Below are positions 1 to 9,150 of a stretch of DNA of 64,000 bases, piece by piece. Positions within the stretch are counted from its first letter, which is position 1. Each line of letters opens with the position of its first letter. The DNA is from Pseudomonadales bacterium (GTDB lineage: Bacteria > Pseudomonadota > Gammaproteobacteria > Pseudomonadales > Azotimanducaceae): NCBI GenBank assembly GCA_023300545.1, contig JALZVT010000020.1, forward strand, positions 1 to 64,000. The letters run 5' to 3'. The notes under the pieces were generated by a model that did no database searches, had not been told where the DNA came from, and was given only the letters and a program-made list of their open reading frames with translations. The position numbers and the translations under genes were made by a program.

Positions 1-1043
1 TGAGAATCCTAGTTACCGGCGGCGCTGGCTTCATCGGCTCTGCTCTAGTTCGACGCCTAATCGAGCAAAATCACACTGTCTGCACGCTCGACAAGCTTGG
101 CTATGCGGGCTCCTTGCGCAACATCGCCGAGGTTATCGAGCATTCCAGTCATACCTTTATCGAAGCCGATATTGCTGACGAGGTCGCCGTACAGTCCGCC
201 TTCGAACGCTTCAAACCCACAGCGGTGATGCATCTGGCCGCAGAAACCCACGTCGACCGCTCGGTGGATTCGCCTCGGGCTTTTATAGACGCCAATATTA
301 TCGGCACCTATACCCTGCTAGAGGCCGGGCTCAAAGCACACGCCGAGAATCCGGCGTTTCGTATGGTGCACGTGTCCACTGATGAGGTGTTTGGCACTCT
401 GGGGCCCACTGGGGCTTTCCGCGAAGACTCCCCTTACCAGCCGAACTCCCCCTATTCAGCCAGCAAGGCCGCTGCCGACCACCTCGCGCGGGCCTGGTGG
501 GAGACGTACCAATTGCCGGTCATTGTCACCAACTGTTCCAATAATTATGGTCCTTTCCAACACCCTGAAAAGCTCATTCCCACCATTATCCGTAAGGCTT
601 TGGGTGACGAGCCCATCCCCGTCTACGGCGATGGGCTGCAAATTCGTGATTGGCTGCACGTCGATGACCACGTGCGCGGACTGATCATGGCACTCACCAA
701 AGGCACCCCTGGCGACAGCTACAACATTGGCTCAGATAACGAACGCACCAATCTGGATATTGTCGGTCTGGTACTCGACGCTGTCGCACGCCTAGAAGGC
801 CGCGACCGCCAACAACTCGAAAGCCTAATCAGCTATGTCACCGATCGCCCCGGTCATGACCGACGTTACGCCGTTGACGCCAGCCACATTAAGAGCACGC
901 TTAGCTGGCAGGCAGAAGTCGACTTCGCACAGGGCATCGAAACCACAGTCGCGTGGTACGCGGCCAACGAAGACTGGAGCCAGGAAGTGGCTGCTGACGT
1001 CGACGGCAAACGTTTAGGGCTAAGCAGAGGGCAAAACTCATGA
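1..1043 (+). CDS. rfbB: dTDP-glucose 4,6-dehydratase (start codon cut by window edge)
   Basis: RmlB/RfbB converts dTDP-glucose to dTDP-4-keto-6-deoxyglucose, the second step of dTDP-L-rhamnose synthesis, in the cytoplasm. The reading frame runs to base 1: bases 1-2 are the TG of an ATG whose A lies outside the window, so the protein is about 347 residues, normal for the family. The N-terminus has the Rossmann NAD-binding motif GGAGFIG (residues 7-13). The short-chain dehydrogenase signature follows: STDE around residue 127 and YSASK around 152. The first in-window ATG (114) would delete the NAD site and is not the start. Its stop overlaps rfbA by four bases (ATGA), so the genes are probably translationally coupled. 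Confidence 0.97.
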   Translation, partial: RILVTGGAGFIGSALVRRLIEQNHTVCTLDKLGYAGSLRNIAEVIEHSSHTFIEADIADEVAVQSAFERFKPTAVMHLAAETHVDRSVDSPRAFIDANIIGTYTLLEAGLKAHAENPAFRMVHVSTDEVFGTLGPTGAFREDSPYQPNSPYSASKAAADHLARAWWETYQLPVIVTNCSNNYGPFQHPEKLIPTIIRKALGDEPIPVYGDGLQIRDWLHVDDHVRGLIMALTKGTPGDSYNIGSDNERTNLDIVGLVLDAVARLEGRDRQQLESLISYVTDRPGHDRRYAVDASHIKSTLSWQAEVDFAQGIETTVAWYAANEDWSQEVAADVDGKRLGLSRGQNS

Positions 1044-1933
1044 AAGGCATTATTCTGGCCGGCGGTCGTGGTACACGGCTTTACCCGGTCACGCGTGTCG
1101 TCTGCAAGCAATTGCTGCCGGTCTACGACAAACCAATGATCTACTACCCCATAGCCACTCTCATGCAAGCCGGCATCCGGGAACTACTGATTATCTCAAC
1201 GCCAGCAGACACGCCAAAGTTCGAAGAACTGCTTGGCAACGGCAGCCAATGGGGCGTCAGCCTCGAATACAAAGTGCAGGACGAGCCTCGCGGCCTGGCT
1301 GACGCCTTTCGCGTGGGTAAAGACTTTATCGGCTCCGATTCTGCCGCCATGGTGCTTGGCGACAACATCTTCTTTGGCGCCAATTTTAGTCGCATTCTGC
1401 GCGAAGCCAGCACCAGCAACACCGGCGCCACAGTGTTTGCCTGCCACGTGCGAGATCCGGAACGTTTTGGCGTTGTCGAATTCGATAGCAACGGCAACCC
1501 CGTGGCAATTGTCGAAAAGCCACAACACCCAAAGTCGCCGTACGCAGTTACGGGCCTGTATTTCTATAACAACAGCGTGATCGACGTTGCGGCCAACCTA
1601 AAACCATCATCACGCGGCGAACTGGAAATCACCGACGTCAATCAGGCATACCTCGAAAAAGATGAACTGAAGGTTGTGCGGTTACCCCGCGGTATGGCGT
1701 GGCTCGATACCGGCACCCACGACTCACTGCTCGAAGCGAGTCAATTTGTTCAAACCATTGAACACCGTCAGGGCTTTAAAATTGCTTGCCCTGAAGAAAT
1801 CGCCTGGCGTCAGGGCTGGATAACGCCAACCGAGCTTGAACAGACCGCTCAATCACTGGTTGGCACCGGCTACGGCGAATACTTGCTGGCTGTGTTAAGC
1901 GAAGGCAACAACAACCCGGCAGATCACAGCTAA
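1040..1933 (+). CDS. rfbA: glucose-1-phosphate thymidylyltransferase
   Basis: RmlA/RfbA makes dTDP-glucose from dTTP and glucose-1-phosphate, the committed and usually feedback-controlled step of dTDP-rhamnose synthesis. The 297-residue product opens with the nucleotidyltransferase loop (LAGGRGTRL), followed by [10 protein letters not shown] and the metal-binding LGDN segment near residue 109. Length and motifs are typical of RmlA. The gene overlaps rfbB by ATGA and is followed 14 bases later by rfbC, so all four rhamnose genes form one plus-strand operon. Confidence 0.97.
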   Translation: MKGIILAGGRGTRLYPVTRVVCKQLLPVYDKPMIYYPIATLMQAGIRELLIISTPADTPKFEELLGNGSQWGVSLEYKVQDEPRGLADAFRVGKDFIGSDSAAMVLGDNIFFGANFSRILREASTSNTGATVFACHVRDPERFGVVEFDSNGNPVAIVEKPQHPKSPYAVTGLYFYNNSVIDVAANLKPSSRGELEITDVNQAYLEKDELKVVRLPRGMAWLDTGTHDSLLEASQFVQTIEHRQGFKIACPEEIAWRQGWITPTELEQTAQSLVGTGYGEYLLAVLSEGNNNPADHS

Positions 1934-1947
1934 CAAGGCTCGTAGAT

Positions 1948-2490
1948 ATGGAAGTAACACAGACCAACCTACCTGGCGTTCTTATCATTACGCCACGGGC
2001 CTTTTCTGACGATCGCGGCTTCTTTAAAGAAACCTGGCATCAAACCCGCTACGCGGATGCTGGGTTGCCCGAACAGTTTGTCCAAGACAACCACTCCTAT
2101 TCAAGCAAACATGTACTGCGCGGCCTGCACTCACAGATCACCCACCCCCAAGGTAAGCTGGTCGGAGCCGTCACCGGCACCATCTGGGACGTCGCCGTCA
2201 ACGTCGACCCCACGTCGCCGCATTTCAAAAAATGGGTCGGCGTCGAACTGTCAGCAGAAAATCACCGGCAGCTCTACATCCCGCCCGGTTTTCTCCACGG
2301 TTTTGTCGTGCTCTCAGAAACCGCCAACGTCACCTACAAATGCACCGACCTGTACACCCCGGGCGACGAACTGGGTGTCATGTGGAACGACCCTGACATT
2401 GGTATCGAATGGCCGATAAGTTCACCACGACTATCACCCGCTGATGAGACTAATCCGTCGCTCAAGACGTACCTGGAAAAAACCCAATGA
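1948..2490 (+). CDS. rfbC: dTDP-4-dehydrorhamnose 3,5-epimerase
   Basis: RmlC epimerises dTDP-4-keto-6-deoxyglucose at C3 and C5. The 180-residue product is a cupin-fold protein of normal length, with FSDDRGFF near the N-terminus, the RGLH segment that carries the catalytic His, and the PPGFLHGF strand near residue 113. One variation is visible: the usual RGLHYQ is RGLHSQ here, followed by ITHPQGKLV. The 3' end overlaps rfbD by ATGA. In this operon it acts between rfbB and rfbD. Confidence 0.96.
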   Translation: MEVTQTNLPGVLIITPRAFSDDRGFFKETWHQTRYADAGLPEQFVQDNHSYSSKHVLRGLHSQITHPQGKLVGAVTGTIWDVAVNVDPTSPHFKKWVGVELSAENHRQLYIPPGFLHGFVVLSETANVTYKCTDLYTPGDELGVMWNDPDIGIEWPISSPRLSPADETNPSLKTYLEKTQ

Positions 2491-3395
2491 CGTCTTCGCT
2501 AACAGTGGGGCTGCTTGGTGGCTCTGGCCAACTCGGCAGTGAAATTCGTCGCACCGCCACGGCCGCAGGACATAGAGTTGCTGCACCCGATTCAAAAACA
2601 GTTGACCTGCGTCGCCCAGAACAACTTACCCAATGGGTTCTCGAAACCAAGGCCGACGCCTGGATAAACGCGGCCGCCTACACGGCAGTCGATGACGCGG
2701 AAGACGATGTCGCCGGCGCCACGGCCCTCAATGTCGATGGCCCGCGCAATCTGACCTCCGCCCTGGCAAGCGCAAACTCAACCGCGCCGCTATTTTATTT
2801 GTCGACCGACTATGTGTTCCCGGGCGACAGTGGCGCACCTTACACGGAAGCCGCAACCACTCTGCCGCGCAGCATCTATGGCGCCACCAAGCTGCAAGGT
2901 GAAAAGCACAGCCTCGTTCACCCCAACACCATCGTCCTGCGAGTCAGCTGGGTGTTTGGCCGGCATGGCCACAACTTTGTGAAGGCCATCTTGCGTGGTG
3001 CCAGACGGTTCGCGCGTGAAGGTGGCGCCCTGAAAGTGGTCGACGACCAGCTGGGCGCACCCTGTGGCACACGCACGATCACCAATACGCTGCTGCAGCT
3101 GATTGCGGCCAGCGCCCAACCCGGTATCTATCATCTGACCAGCCAGCCCTACGTCAACTGGCATGAATTTGCGGTCGCTATTGTTGAAGAAGGCATTGTG
3201 GCCGGCTTGCTCGATAAGTCGGTCGACGTGCTAACGCAACCCACCAGCGCGCTCAATCAAAAAGCCACACGGCCTGTTGATGGCCGCCTGGACAGCGGCA
3301 AACTGCAGACGACACTCGGCGTAGAGGCGCCGGCCTGGCGTGATGACCTGCGACTGATGCTTAGCGAACTCGATGCAAACGAACTCGACGCCTGA
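2487..3395 (+). CDS. rfbD: dTDP-4-dehydrorhamnose reductase
   Basis: RmlD reduces dTDP-4-keto-rhamnose to dTDP-L-rhamnose, the donor for rhamnose in O-antigen or exopolysaccharide. The 302-residue product has the NAD(P)-binding GGSGQLG motif near residue 10, the STDYVF strand, and the Y-x3-K pair in IYGATK near residue 131. It starts within the rfbC stop codon (ATGA). It closes the rfbBACD set; no glycosyltransferase follows within the window. Confidence 0.96.
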   Translation: MTSSLTVGLLGGSGQLGSEIRRTATAAGHRVAAPDSKTVDLRRPEQLTQWVLETKADAWINAAAYTAVDDAEDDVAGATALNVDGPRNLTSALASANSTAPLFYLSTDYVFPGDSGAPYTEAATTLPRSIYGATKLQGEKHSLVHPNTIVLRVSWVFGRHGHNFVKAILRGARRFAREGGALKVVDDQLGAPCGTRTITNTLLQLIAASAQPGIYHLTSQPYVNWHEFAVAIVEEGIVAGLLDKSVDVLTQPTSALNQKATRPVDGRLDSGKLQTTLGVEAPAWRDDLRLMLSELDANELDA

Positions 3396-3449
3396 AACGC
3401 TCCCAAAATAGCGCCCCAAAAAGATCACCCAAGAAACAAGGCCTTGGCA

Positions 3450-3983
3450 ATGACAATGACAATGGTGAACCTACAACCCACACTCACCGGCGAGACTATT
3501 CTGATTCGCCCGCTAACTGCTGACGATTGGACTGGCTTATACGCAGCCGCCGCAGACCCAGAGGTGTGGGCACAACACCCCGCCACCGACCGCTATCAGG
3601 AATCGGTGTTTAGGAGTTATTTCGACGGCGCACTCGCCAGCCAATCGGCTTTTACGTTCATCGATCAGGCGGCCAACACCCTAATCGGCACAAGCCGCTA
3701 TCACGATTTCGACCCTGTACGTTCCGAGGTAGAAATCGGCTGGACGTTTCTCGCCCGAAGCCACTGGGGTGGAACGACCAACGCGGAAATCAAAGCACTG
3801 CTGTTGCAGCACGCATTCAGCTTTGCAGACACGGTTGTGTTTTGGGTGGGGGAAACCAATCTGCGGTCACGCGGCGCCATGGAAAAAATTGGCGGCGTGC
3901 TTCGCGACGGTGTGCATCACCGGGAAATTGCCGGCGATGCACCTCATGTGATCTACGAGATTCGCAAACCAGTTTCTTTATAA
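3450..3983 (+). CDS. GNAT family N-acetyltransferase
   Basis: This is a GCN5-related acetyltransferase of the RimJ/RimL-like type (about 177 residues). The N-terminal half has the LIRPLTADDW pattern seen in this subfamily, followed by EVEIGWTFL and a C-terminal NLRSRGAMEKIGG stretch that corresponds to the acetyl-CoA-binding helix. The frame could begin at TTG 3444; ATG 3450 is preferred because an AAGG lies about 8 bases upstream, but ATG 3456 or 3462 also fit. The TAA stop lies inside the first copy of a hairpin repeat. The substrate is unknown. Confidence 0.8.
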   Translation: MTMTMVNLQPTLTGETILIRPLTADDWTGLYAAAADPEVWAQHPATDRYQESVFRSYFDGALASQSAFTFIDQAANTLIGTSRYHDFDPVRSEVEIGWTFLARSHWGGTTNAEIKALLLQHAFSFADTVVFWVGETNLRSRGAMEKIGGVLRDGVHHREIAGDAPHVIYEIRKPVSL

Positions 3984-4101
3984 AAGCGCCGCTGGCGCTT
4001 TTGAGTCGGCTCCGCGTTTTCTATAAAAGCGCCGCTGGCGCTTTTGAGTCGGCTCCGCGTTTTCTATAAAAGCGCCGCTGGCGCTTTTGAGTCGGCTCCG
4101 C
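3979..4101. repeat. three tandem 43-bp units, each with a perfect hairpin
   Basis: Units start at 3979, 4022 and 4065 with exact 43-bp spacing. Each carries the inverted repeat AAAAGCGCC-gct-GGCGCTTTT followed by GAGTCGGCTCCGC; the third unit ends at about 4101. The block sits between the converging GNAT gene and rpoD. Each hairpin has A/T runs on both sides, so each unit could end transcription in both directions. There are no unique spacers between units, so it is not a CRISPR array. Confidence 0.9.
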
Positions 4102-4128
4102 CTCCGTCCGGGCCCAAGGTCCCTGCCC

Positions 4129-5985
4129 TTAAGGGCGGCCGACGCTGTCGCCTTGCTCGTCGAGGAAGCTGCGCAGATGCTCTGAGCGGCTGGGATGACG
4201 TAGCTTGCGCAAGGCCTTCGCTTCAATCTGTCGAATACGCTCGCGAGTCACATCGAACTGCTTGCCCACCTCTTCAAGTGTGTGGTCGGTATTCATATCG
4301 ATACCAAAGCGCATGCGCAGCACTTTTGCTTCGCGTGCGGTCAACCCACCAAGCACATCACGGGTCGCTTCTTTCAGACCCTCACCTGTTGCCAGATCCA
4401 CCGGCGAACCAATAGTCGGATCTTCGATGAAGTCACCCAAATGCGAATCTTCGTCATCGCCAATTGGCGTCTCCATCGAGATTGGCTCTTTGGCAATTTT
4501 CAGCACTTTGCGAACTTTCTCTTCGGGCATCTCCATGCGCTCGCCCAACTCTTCTGGCGTAGGCTCGCGCCCCATCTCTTGCAGCATCTGCCGAGACACT
4601 CGATTCAATTTATTAATGGTCTCGATCATATGTACTGGAATACGAATGGTTCTGGCCTGATCCGCAATAGAGCGGGTAATAGCCTGACGAATCCACCAGG
4701 TAGCATAGGTTGAAAACTTATAACCGCGACGATACTCAAACTTATCGACCGCCTTCATCAAACCAATGTTGCCTTCCTGAATAAGGTCAAGAAACTGCAG
4801 ACCACGGTTGGTGTACTTCTTGGCGATTGAAATAACCAAACGCAGGTTGGCCTCAACCATGTCTTTCTTTGCTCGGCGAGCTTTCGCCTCACCCAACGAC
4901 ATGCGGCGGTTGATGTCTTTAATCTCAGCAACGGTTAAACCAACAACGGCTTCAATCTGCTTCAACTTCTTCTGCGAACGCAGCAACTCGTCTTTGTGCT
5001 TCTCAAGCGTGGCTGAATAATCTTTCTTCGCCTTGATGTGCTTGTTGATCCAGTTTACCGAGGTCTCGTTACCCGGGAAATCTTTCAGAAACGCACTGCG
5101 AGGCATGCGCGCGGTCCGCACACAGGTCGACATAATGTTGCGCTCGTGGCGACGTACGCGCTCCAGCGCAGAACGAGCCTCACCAACAACCACATCAAAG
5201 TGTCGCGGTACGAGCTTAAAGCAACTGAAGGCTTCACCCAGCTTCACTAATTCTTTCTTCACGTCAGCATCGGCACGCGAGCCATCGGCAATGGTCAATA
5301 CTTTTTGCGTCGCGTTGTAGTGGCGCTTCAACTTGGTGAAACGCTTCTTGGCCTCAACGGGATCTGGCCCTTTGGGCTCATCGTCGTCGTCTTTTTCGAC
5401 TTTTTTGCCAGCGGCGGTTGGCACCACCTGCGCGGCAGCAGGCACGTGCTCGGTTGGGTCCAGGTAACCCACCAGAATATCGGTCAGGCGATCTTCTTTA
5501 ACGGCTTCGGCATAGGTTTCAAGAATGTATTCGACTGAACCCGGAAAGCCGGCAAGGGCAGTAAGAACATCGCGGATGCCTTCTTCGATTCGCTTAGCAA
5601 TCGCAATCTCGCCTTCACGAGTCAGCAGCTCAACCGTACCCATCTCGCGCATATACATGCGTACCGGGTCGGTGGTGCGACCCGCTTCGGTCTCAACTGC
5701 CGCGAGCGCCGCTGCCGCTTCTTCAGCGGCTACCTCGTCAGCCGTATTCTCTTCGTTGGTCAGCAATTCATCAGCGTCGGGTGCAGCCTCGTACACCGTA
5801 ATGCCCATGTCATTGATCATGCGAATGATGTCTTCGATCTGATCCGGATCAGAAATATCGTCCGGCAGGTGATCGTTTACTTCCGCGTACGTCAGAAAGC
5901 CCTGCTCTTTGCCTTTGGCAATAAGCTCTTTCAGGCGGGATTCCTGAGTTTTGTTGGTGCTGGTGTTGGTCGTGGCTGCGCTCAT
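4129..5985 (-). CDS. rpoD: RNA polymerase primary sigma factor (sigma-70)
   Basis: This is the housekeeping sigma factor, about 618 residues, the usual size for Gammaproteobacteria. Visible parts are N-terminal region 1.1 ([12 protein letters not shown]), an acidic spacer, the large non-conserved region after 1.2, region 2 with the -10 recognition segment [14 protein letters not shown], region 3 ([14 protein letters not shown]), and region 4 with the -35 helix [19 protein letters not shown]. The frame extends upstream to 6036, but ATG 5985 is preferred: GAGG lies a few bases upstream and the protein then begins like family members. It is the last gene of rpsU-yqeY-dnaG-rpoD. Confidence 0.97.
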   Translation of the reverse strand: MSAATTNTSTNKTQESRLKELIAKGKEQGFLTYAEVNDHLPDDISDPDQIEDIIRMINDMGITVYEAAPDADELLTNEENTADEVAAEEAAAALAAVETEAGRTTDPVRMYMREMGTVELLTREGEIAIAKRIEEGIRDVLTALAGFPGSVEYILETYAEAVKEDRLTDILVGYLDPTEHVPAAAQVVPTAAGKKVEKDDDDEPKGPDPVEAKKRFTKLKRHYNATQKVLTIADGSRADADVKKELVKLGEAFSCFKLVPRHFDVVVGEARSALERVRRHERNIMSTCVRTARMPRSAFLKDFPGNETSVNWINKHIKAKKDYSATLEKHKDELLRSQKKLKQIEAVVGLTVAEIKDINRRMSLGEAKARRAKKDMVEANLRLVISIAKKYTNRGLQFLDLIQEGNIGLMKAVDKFEYRRGYKFSTYATWWIRQAITRSIADQARTIRIPVHMIETINKLNRVSRQMLQEMGREPTPEELGERMEMPEEKVRKVLKIAKEPISMETPIGDDEDSHLGDFIEDPTIGSPVDLATGEGLKEATRDVLGGLTAREAKVLRMRFGIDMNTDHTLEEVGKQFDVTRERIRQIEAKALRKLRHPSRSEHLRSFLDEQGDSVGRP

Positions 5986-6243
5986 AAAACCTCTTTCGGC
6001 GATGTCACCAGTCCAGGCCTTATAGGCCAGCGGCACCGCGTTAGTATTAGTTGCTCAAAAGAGTCGAACTGCTGTTACTCAAACAAAATAGGGCCAGCGT
6101 GTCTGCGTTTAATTACGTGTAATTAGGCGAGACCACCCGACACAGGTCTGAGATTCAAAACAGTAACGATTTTGGAATGGCGCGCCGCGTATTTGGGTCG
6201 CTGCCTGACCGTTGCACACCGCCTGGTGGCTCACGGGACCTGG

Positions 6244-6249
6244 ATTATA
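6244..6249 (-). promoter_or_regulatory. possible rpoD promoter -10 element in the dnaG-rpoD gap
   Basis: The 319-base gap between dnaG and rpoD (5986-6304) contains a perfect TATAAT on the minus strand here, but no convincing -35 at 16-18 bases. A separate promoter for rpoD inside this operon is well known in E. coli, which makes it plausible. The rest of the gap shows an A/T inverted pair, TAATTA-cgtg-TAATTA (6110-6125), of unknown meaning, and no other gene. Confidence 0.35.
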
Positions 6250-6304
6250 CCTGCCTATGCCAAATCACACCACCAAACTTAGCCAATCAAACCCAAAAGC
6301 AGGC

Positions 6305-8131
6305 TCAGGTCTTGCGCTTTTGCAGGCTCCAATGATCTTTCAACTGCTCTGGCGCCAACGCACCCTCGCTGTCTGCCGAGCGCATCTCGCGTAACTTAGA
6401 CGCACTGCGGAGACGGGCTTTTTGCTCGACTAACGCATTGGCATCATCACAAAACGCTGCAAAGTCTGGCGGCAATAGCGGTTGCTGCCCGGCCAGATCA
6501 CGCAGAGCTGCCTCATCAGCCTGCCCTGCCCAATACCCCATGATGTCCGCCATGCCCACATCCGGGTCAGCGTCCAACCGCACAAAGCGCAGCACGTCCA
6601 TAAACAGGCTATCCAACCCTTCCAATGCCACAAAAATATCGTCAGACAAATTTTGACCGTACCCGGGTTGCTTCAGCAGCATCATGAGCATGCGCTGGGT
6701 ACGTTGGGTTTCTTTCCGGGGCATCGCAGCACTAGACACCCGGCCACCCTCAGGAGCGGCGCCTGCGGACGACTCAGACACCCTAGGCGGCGCACTCACC
6801 GGCGAGGCGGGCGATGGCGTGTTCGGCGAAACACTGCGCACCGCAGCCTCACCCGCGCGCTGACCCAGTCGCTCGAGCAGTAATCCCTTCAAGACACCAT
6901 CCGGCACAGTCTCGATGAGCGGCTTGGCTAAATGGGCAAGCCGGGCTTGATCATCCGGCATACTCAGATCAAGGCCTTTGCTGAGCGTATCAAACAGATA
7001 ATCGAGCGCCGACACGCCTCCGGCAGCACGCTGCAGAAAGCCGTCTTTACCCTCTTTGTTGACCAAGGAGTCAGGGTCTTCGCCATCGGGCAAAAACATG
7101 AAGCGCAGTTGGCAGCCATCTTTTAGCGCCGGCAGCGCCGAGGCCAACGCCTTCCAGGCCGCGGCCCGGCCAGCGTTGTCACCGTCAAAACAGCAGGTTA
7201 CCCGGGGCGCAAAGCGATACAGCATTTCAAAGTGCACCTGACCGCTGGCCGTTCCGAGCGTCGCCACAGAATTATAGATTCCGGCCTGAGCGAGGGCGAT
7301 GACGTCCATGTAGCCTTCAACCACAAAAAACTCATCGATATTGCGCACCGCCTGGCGTGCTTCGTAGAGGCCATAAAGCTCCTGACCCTTTTTGAAGACA
7401 TCGGTCTCTGGCGAGTTGAGATATTTAGGCTCACCTTTGCCCATCACCCGACCACCAAAGCCGATCACTCGCCCCCGGGTATCGCGAATGGGAAACATGA
7501 TTCGATTGCGGAAGCGGTCGTAGCGCTTGCCGCGATCGTTCTGAGTCAGAAGCCCTGCCCGCAGCAGCTCGTTCTCGGTGGCGACCTTAGCTTTGCTCTT
7601 ACCGCGAGCCGTGTCGCCAGAGACTGGGCCGAGCGTCGCCATCATGGTGTCCCAGGCTTCAGGCGCAAAGCCAATGCCAAAATCTCTCGCCGTAACACCG
7701 GTTAACGATCGCCCCTTGAGGTATTCAATCGCCTCAGGCGCGCCTTTCAACTGCTGGCGAAACACTAAGGCCGCGCGCTCCAGCACCTCGTAAAGCTCTG
7801 TGCCCACCCGCTTAGTCGGCCGCCCACCGCCCTCGCGGGGTACCGAAACACCCACTAGGGCAGCCAGCGCCTCCACCGCCGGAACAAATTCCAGCCGGTC
7901 GTATTCCATGAGAAATTTGAGCGCGGTACCCGATTCACCACAGCCAAAGCAGTGGTAGAACTGTTTGTCGGGGGAAACACTGAAGGATGGGGACTTTTCG
8001 TCGTGAAAGGGACAGAGCCCCTGATAGTTTTTGCCAGCCTTTTTGAGCTTCATCCGCTCTTGTATCAACGGCACGATATCGACACGCGCGACCAGATCGT
8101 TGATGAAAGATTGGGGAATAAGGCCTGCCAT
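6305..8131 (-). CDS. dnaG: DNA primase
   Basis: DnaG makes RNA primers for chromosomal replication and works with the DnaB helicase. The 608-residue product has the N-terminal CHC2 zinc ribbon (C40, H43, C61, C64), the RNA-polymerase core (FRNRIMFPI, GFGGRVMG), and the TOPRIM domain with the acidic motif VVEGYMDV followed by FDGDNAGR. The C-terminal third, after a Pro/Ser/Ala-rich linker, is the helicase-interaction part. It lies 24 bases downstream of yqeY in the macromolecular-synthesis operon. Confidence 0.97.
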   Translation of the reverse strand: MAGLIPQSFINDLVARVDIVPLIQERMKLKKAGKNYQGLCPFHDEKSPSFSVSPDKQFYHCFGCGESGTALKFLMEYDRLEFVPAVEALAALVGVSVPREGGGRPTKRVGTELYEVLERAALVFRQQLKGAPEAIEYLKGRSLTGVTARDFGIGFAPEAWDTMMATLGPVSGDTARGKSKAKVATENELLRAGLLTQNDRGKRYDRFRNRIMFPIRDTRGRVIGFGGRVMGKGEPKYLNSPETDVFKKGQELYGLYEARQAVRNIDEFFVVEGYMDVIALAQAGIYNSVATLGTASGQVHFEMLYRFAPRVTCCFDGDNAGRAAAWKALASALPALKDGCQLRFMFLPDGEDPDSLVNKEGKDGFLQRAAGGVSALDYLFDTLSKGLDLSMPDDQARLAHLAKPLIETVPDGVLKGLLLERLGQRAGEAAVRSVSPNTPSPASPVSAPPRVSESSAGAAPEGGRVSSAAMPRKETQRTQRMLMMLLKQPGYGQNLSDDIFVALEGLDSLFMDVLRFVRLDADPDVGMADIMGYWAGQADEAALRDLAGQQPLLPPDFAAFCDDANALVEQKARLRSASKLREMRSADSEGALAPEQLKDHWSLQKRKT

Positions 8132-8155
8132 TGGTCGAGATTAACAGCTGGCGTT

Positions 8156-8605
8156 TTACGAACCCAGCAAACCCTTCACCAGCGCACCCACGGCACCCAT
8201 GTCAGCTCGACCCTCGAGTGGACCTTTGATCGCACCCATGACCTTACCCATGTCTTTCATGCTGGCCGCACCGGTGCTCGCAATGGCCTCAGTGACAATG
8301 GCTTTAATGGCGTCCTCAGCCAATTCCTCAGGCATAAATTCCTGCAGAATGGCAATTTCAAACGCTTCCTGAGCCACGAGCTCATCCCGTTGCGCCACTT
8401 CAAACGCCTTGATTGAGTCGTTGCGCTGCTTTTTCATGAGAATCAGAATATCGAGCACTACGTCGTCGGTAGGCTCTTTGCGCTCGTCAACTTCGTAGCG
8501 CTTGATCTCAGCGTTTATCAGCCGCAGCACCGCCACACGTGATTTTTCACGCGCTTTCATAGCCGTTTTGGTGGCCTCAGAAATTGTTATTTGCAGAGTA
8601 CTCAT
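8156..8605 (-). CDS. yqeY: GatB/YqeY domain protein
   Basis: This is a 149-residue protein of the YqeY family, related to the tRNA-binding tail domain of GatB. It has the typical N-terminal basic helix (MKAREKSRVAVLRLINAEIK), EFMPEEL in the middle and a Gly/Met-rich end (KDMGKVMGAIKGP). Its cellular role is not firmly known; tRNA or aminoacyl-tRNA binding is inferred from the family. The position between rpsU and dnaG is conserved in Pseudomonas and many other Gammaproteobacteria. Confidence 0.93.
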   Translation of the reverse strand: MSTLQITISEATKTAMKAREKSRVAVLRLINAEIKRYEVDERKEPTDDVVLDILILMKKQRNDSIKAFEVAQRDELVAQEAFEIAILQEFMPEELAEDAIKAIVTEAIASTGAASMKDMGKVMGAIKGPLEGRADMGAVGALVKGLLGS

Positions 8606-8725
8606 AGCCTGATTCCTTTTCGAAATAGCCGAAACAGCCGAGTTAGCCTCTGCGGATCAGCCTGGGGGACCGACCCGGCCTGACTCCCAGCACACTGAGC
8701 GTCAGGTATATAACCAGGGGTTGGG

Positions 8726-8941
8726 CTAGTAGGTCTTCTCGAAGCGACGCGATTCGCGCTGCAGCTTCTTCAGGTGACGCTTTACCGCAGCAGCCGCTTT
8801 GCGCTTACGCACGGAGGTGGGCTTCTCGTAATACTCGCGCCGGCGAACCTCTGACAAGACGCCTGCCTTCTCGCAGGATCGCTTGAAACGCCGCAGCGCA
8901 ACGTCGAAAGGCTCGTTTTCTTTGACACGTACTTGAGGCAT
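8726..8941 (-). CDS. rpsU: 30S ribosomal protein S21
   Basis: The 71-residue basic protein has the classic S21 pattern ([19 protein letters not shown], then [11 protein letters not shown]). S21 joins the small subunit late and helps mRNA base-pair with the 16S 3' end. It is the first gene of the rpsU-yqeY-dnaG-rpoD operon, divergent from tsaD as in E. coli. The operon's main promoter should lie in the 209-base gap 8942-9150, but I could not choose one with confidence. Confidence 0.97.
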   Translation of the reverse strand: MPQVRVKENEPFDVALRRFKRSCEKAGVLSEVRRREYYEKPTSVRKRKAAAAVKRHLKKLQRESRRFEKTY

Positions 8942-9070
8942 AACGCCGCCGTTTTTAAAGTAAATTTGGGCCGCGAAGCTTACTTGAAGTCGGGCGCGAC
9001 TGCCAAGGCCTGATTTAGGCCAAAATCCCGGATACGGGGCTAAGCATGGGACAGGGCGCGGCCGGAGTAA

Positions 9071-9092
9071 GGTCAGAATTAATTCTGACCCC
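9071..9092. repeat. REP-like palindrome, copy 1 (rpsU-tsaD gap)
   Basis: A perfect 20-base palindrome (arms GGTCAGAATT / AATTCTGACC, 9071-9090) is followed by CC and then TGCC. The same arms occur at 21219-21243 and 30953-30976. The shared 3' extension CTGACCCCTGCC with the 21219 copy shows that these are related elements rather than chance palindromes. Confidence 0.8.
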
Positions 9093-9150
9093 TGCCACTT
9101 GTCCTATATCATCCCCCTTCTAACCCTCTCCAAACCCTCCGGAGCCCAAT

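Noticed and set aside
114-116. ATG 114 as the start of rfbB
   Set aside because: It would remove the NAD-binding GGAGFIG motif; the real start codon is cut by the window edge.
3979-4101. CRISPR array
   Set aside because: The 43-bp units are directly joined, with no unique spacers and no cas genes nearby.
4205-5842. Several plus-strand frames opposite rpoD
   Set aside because: They are antisense shadows with low-complexity Ser/Arg/Leu composition and no family match.
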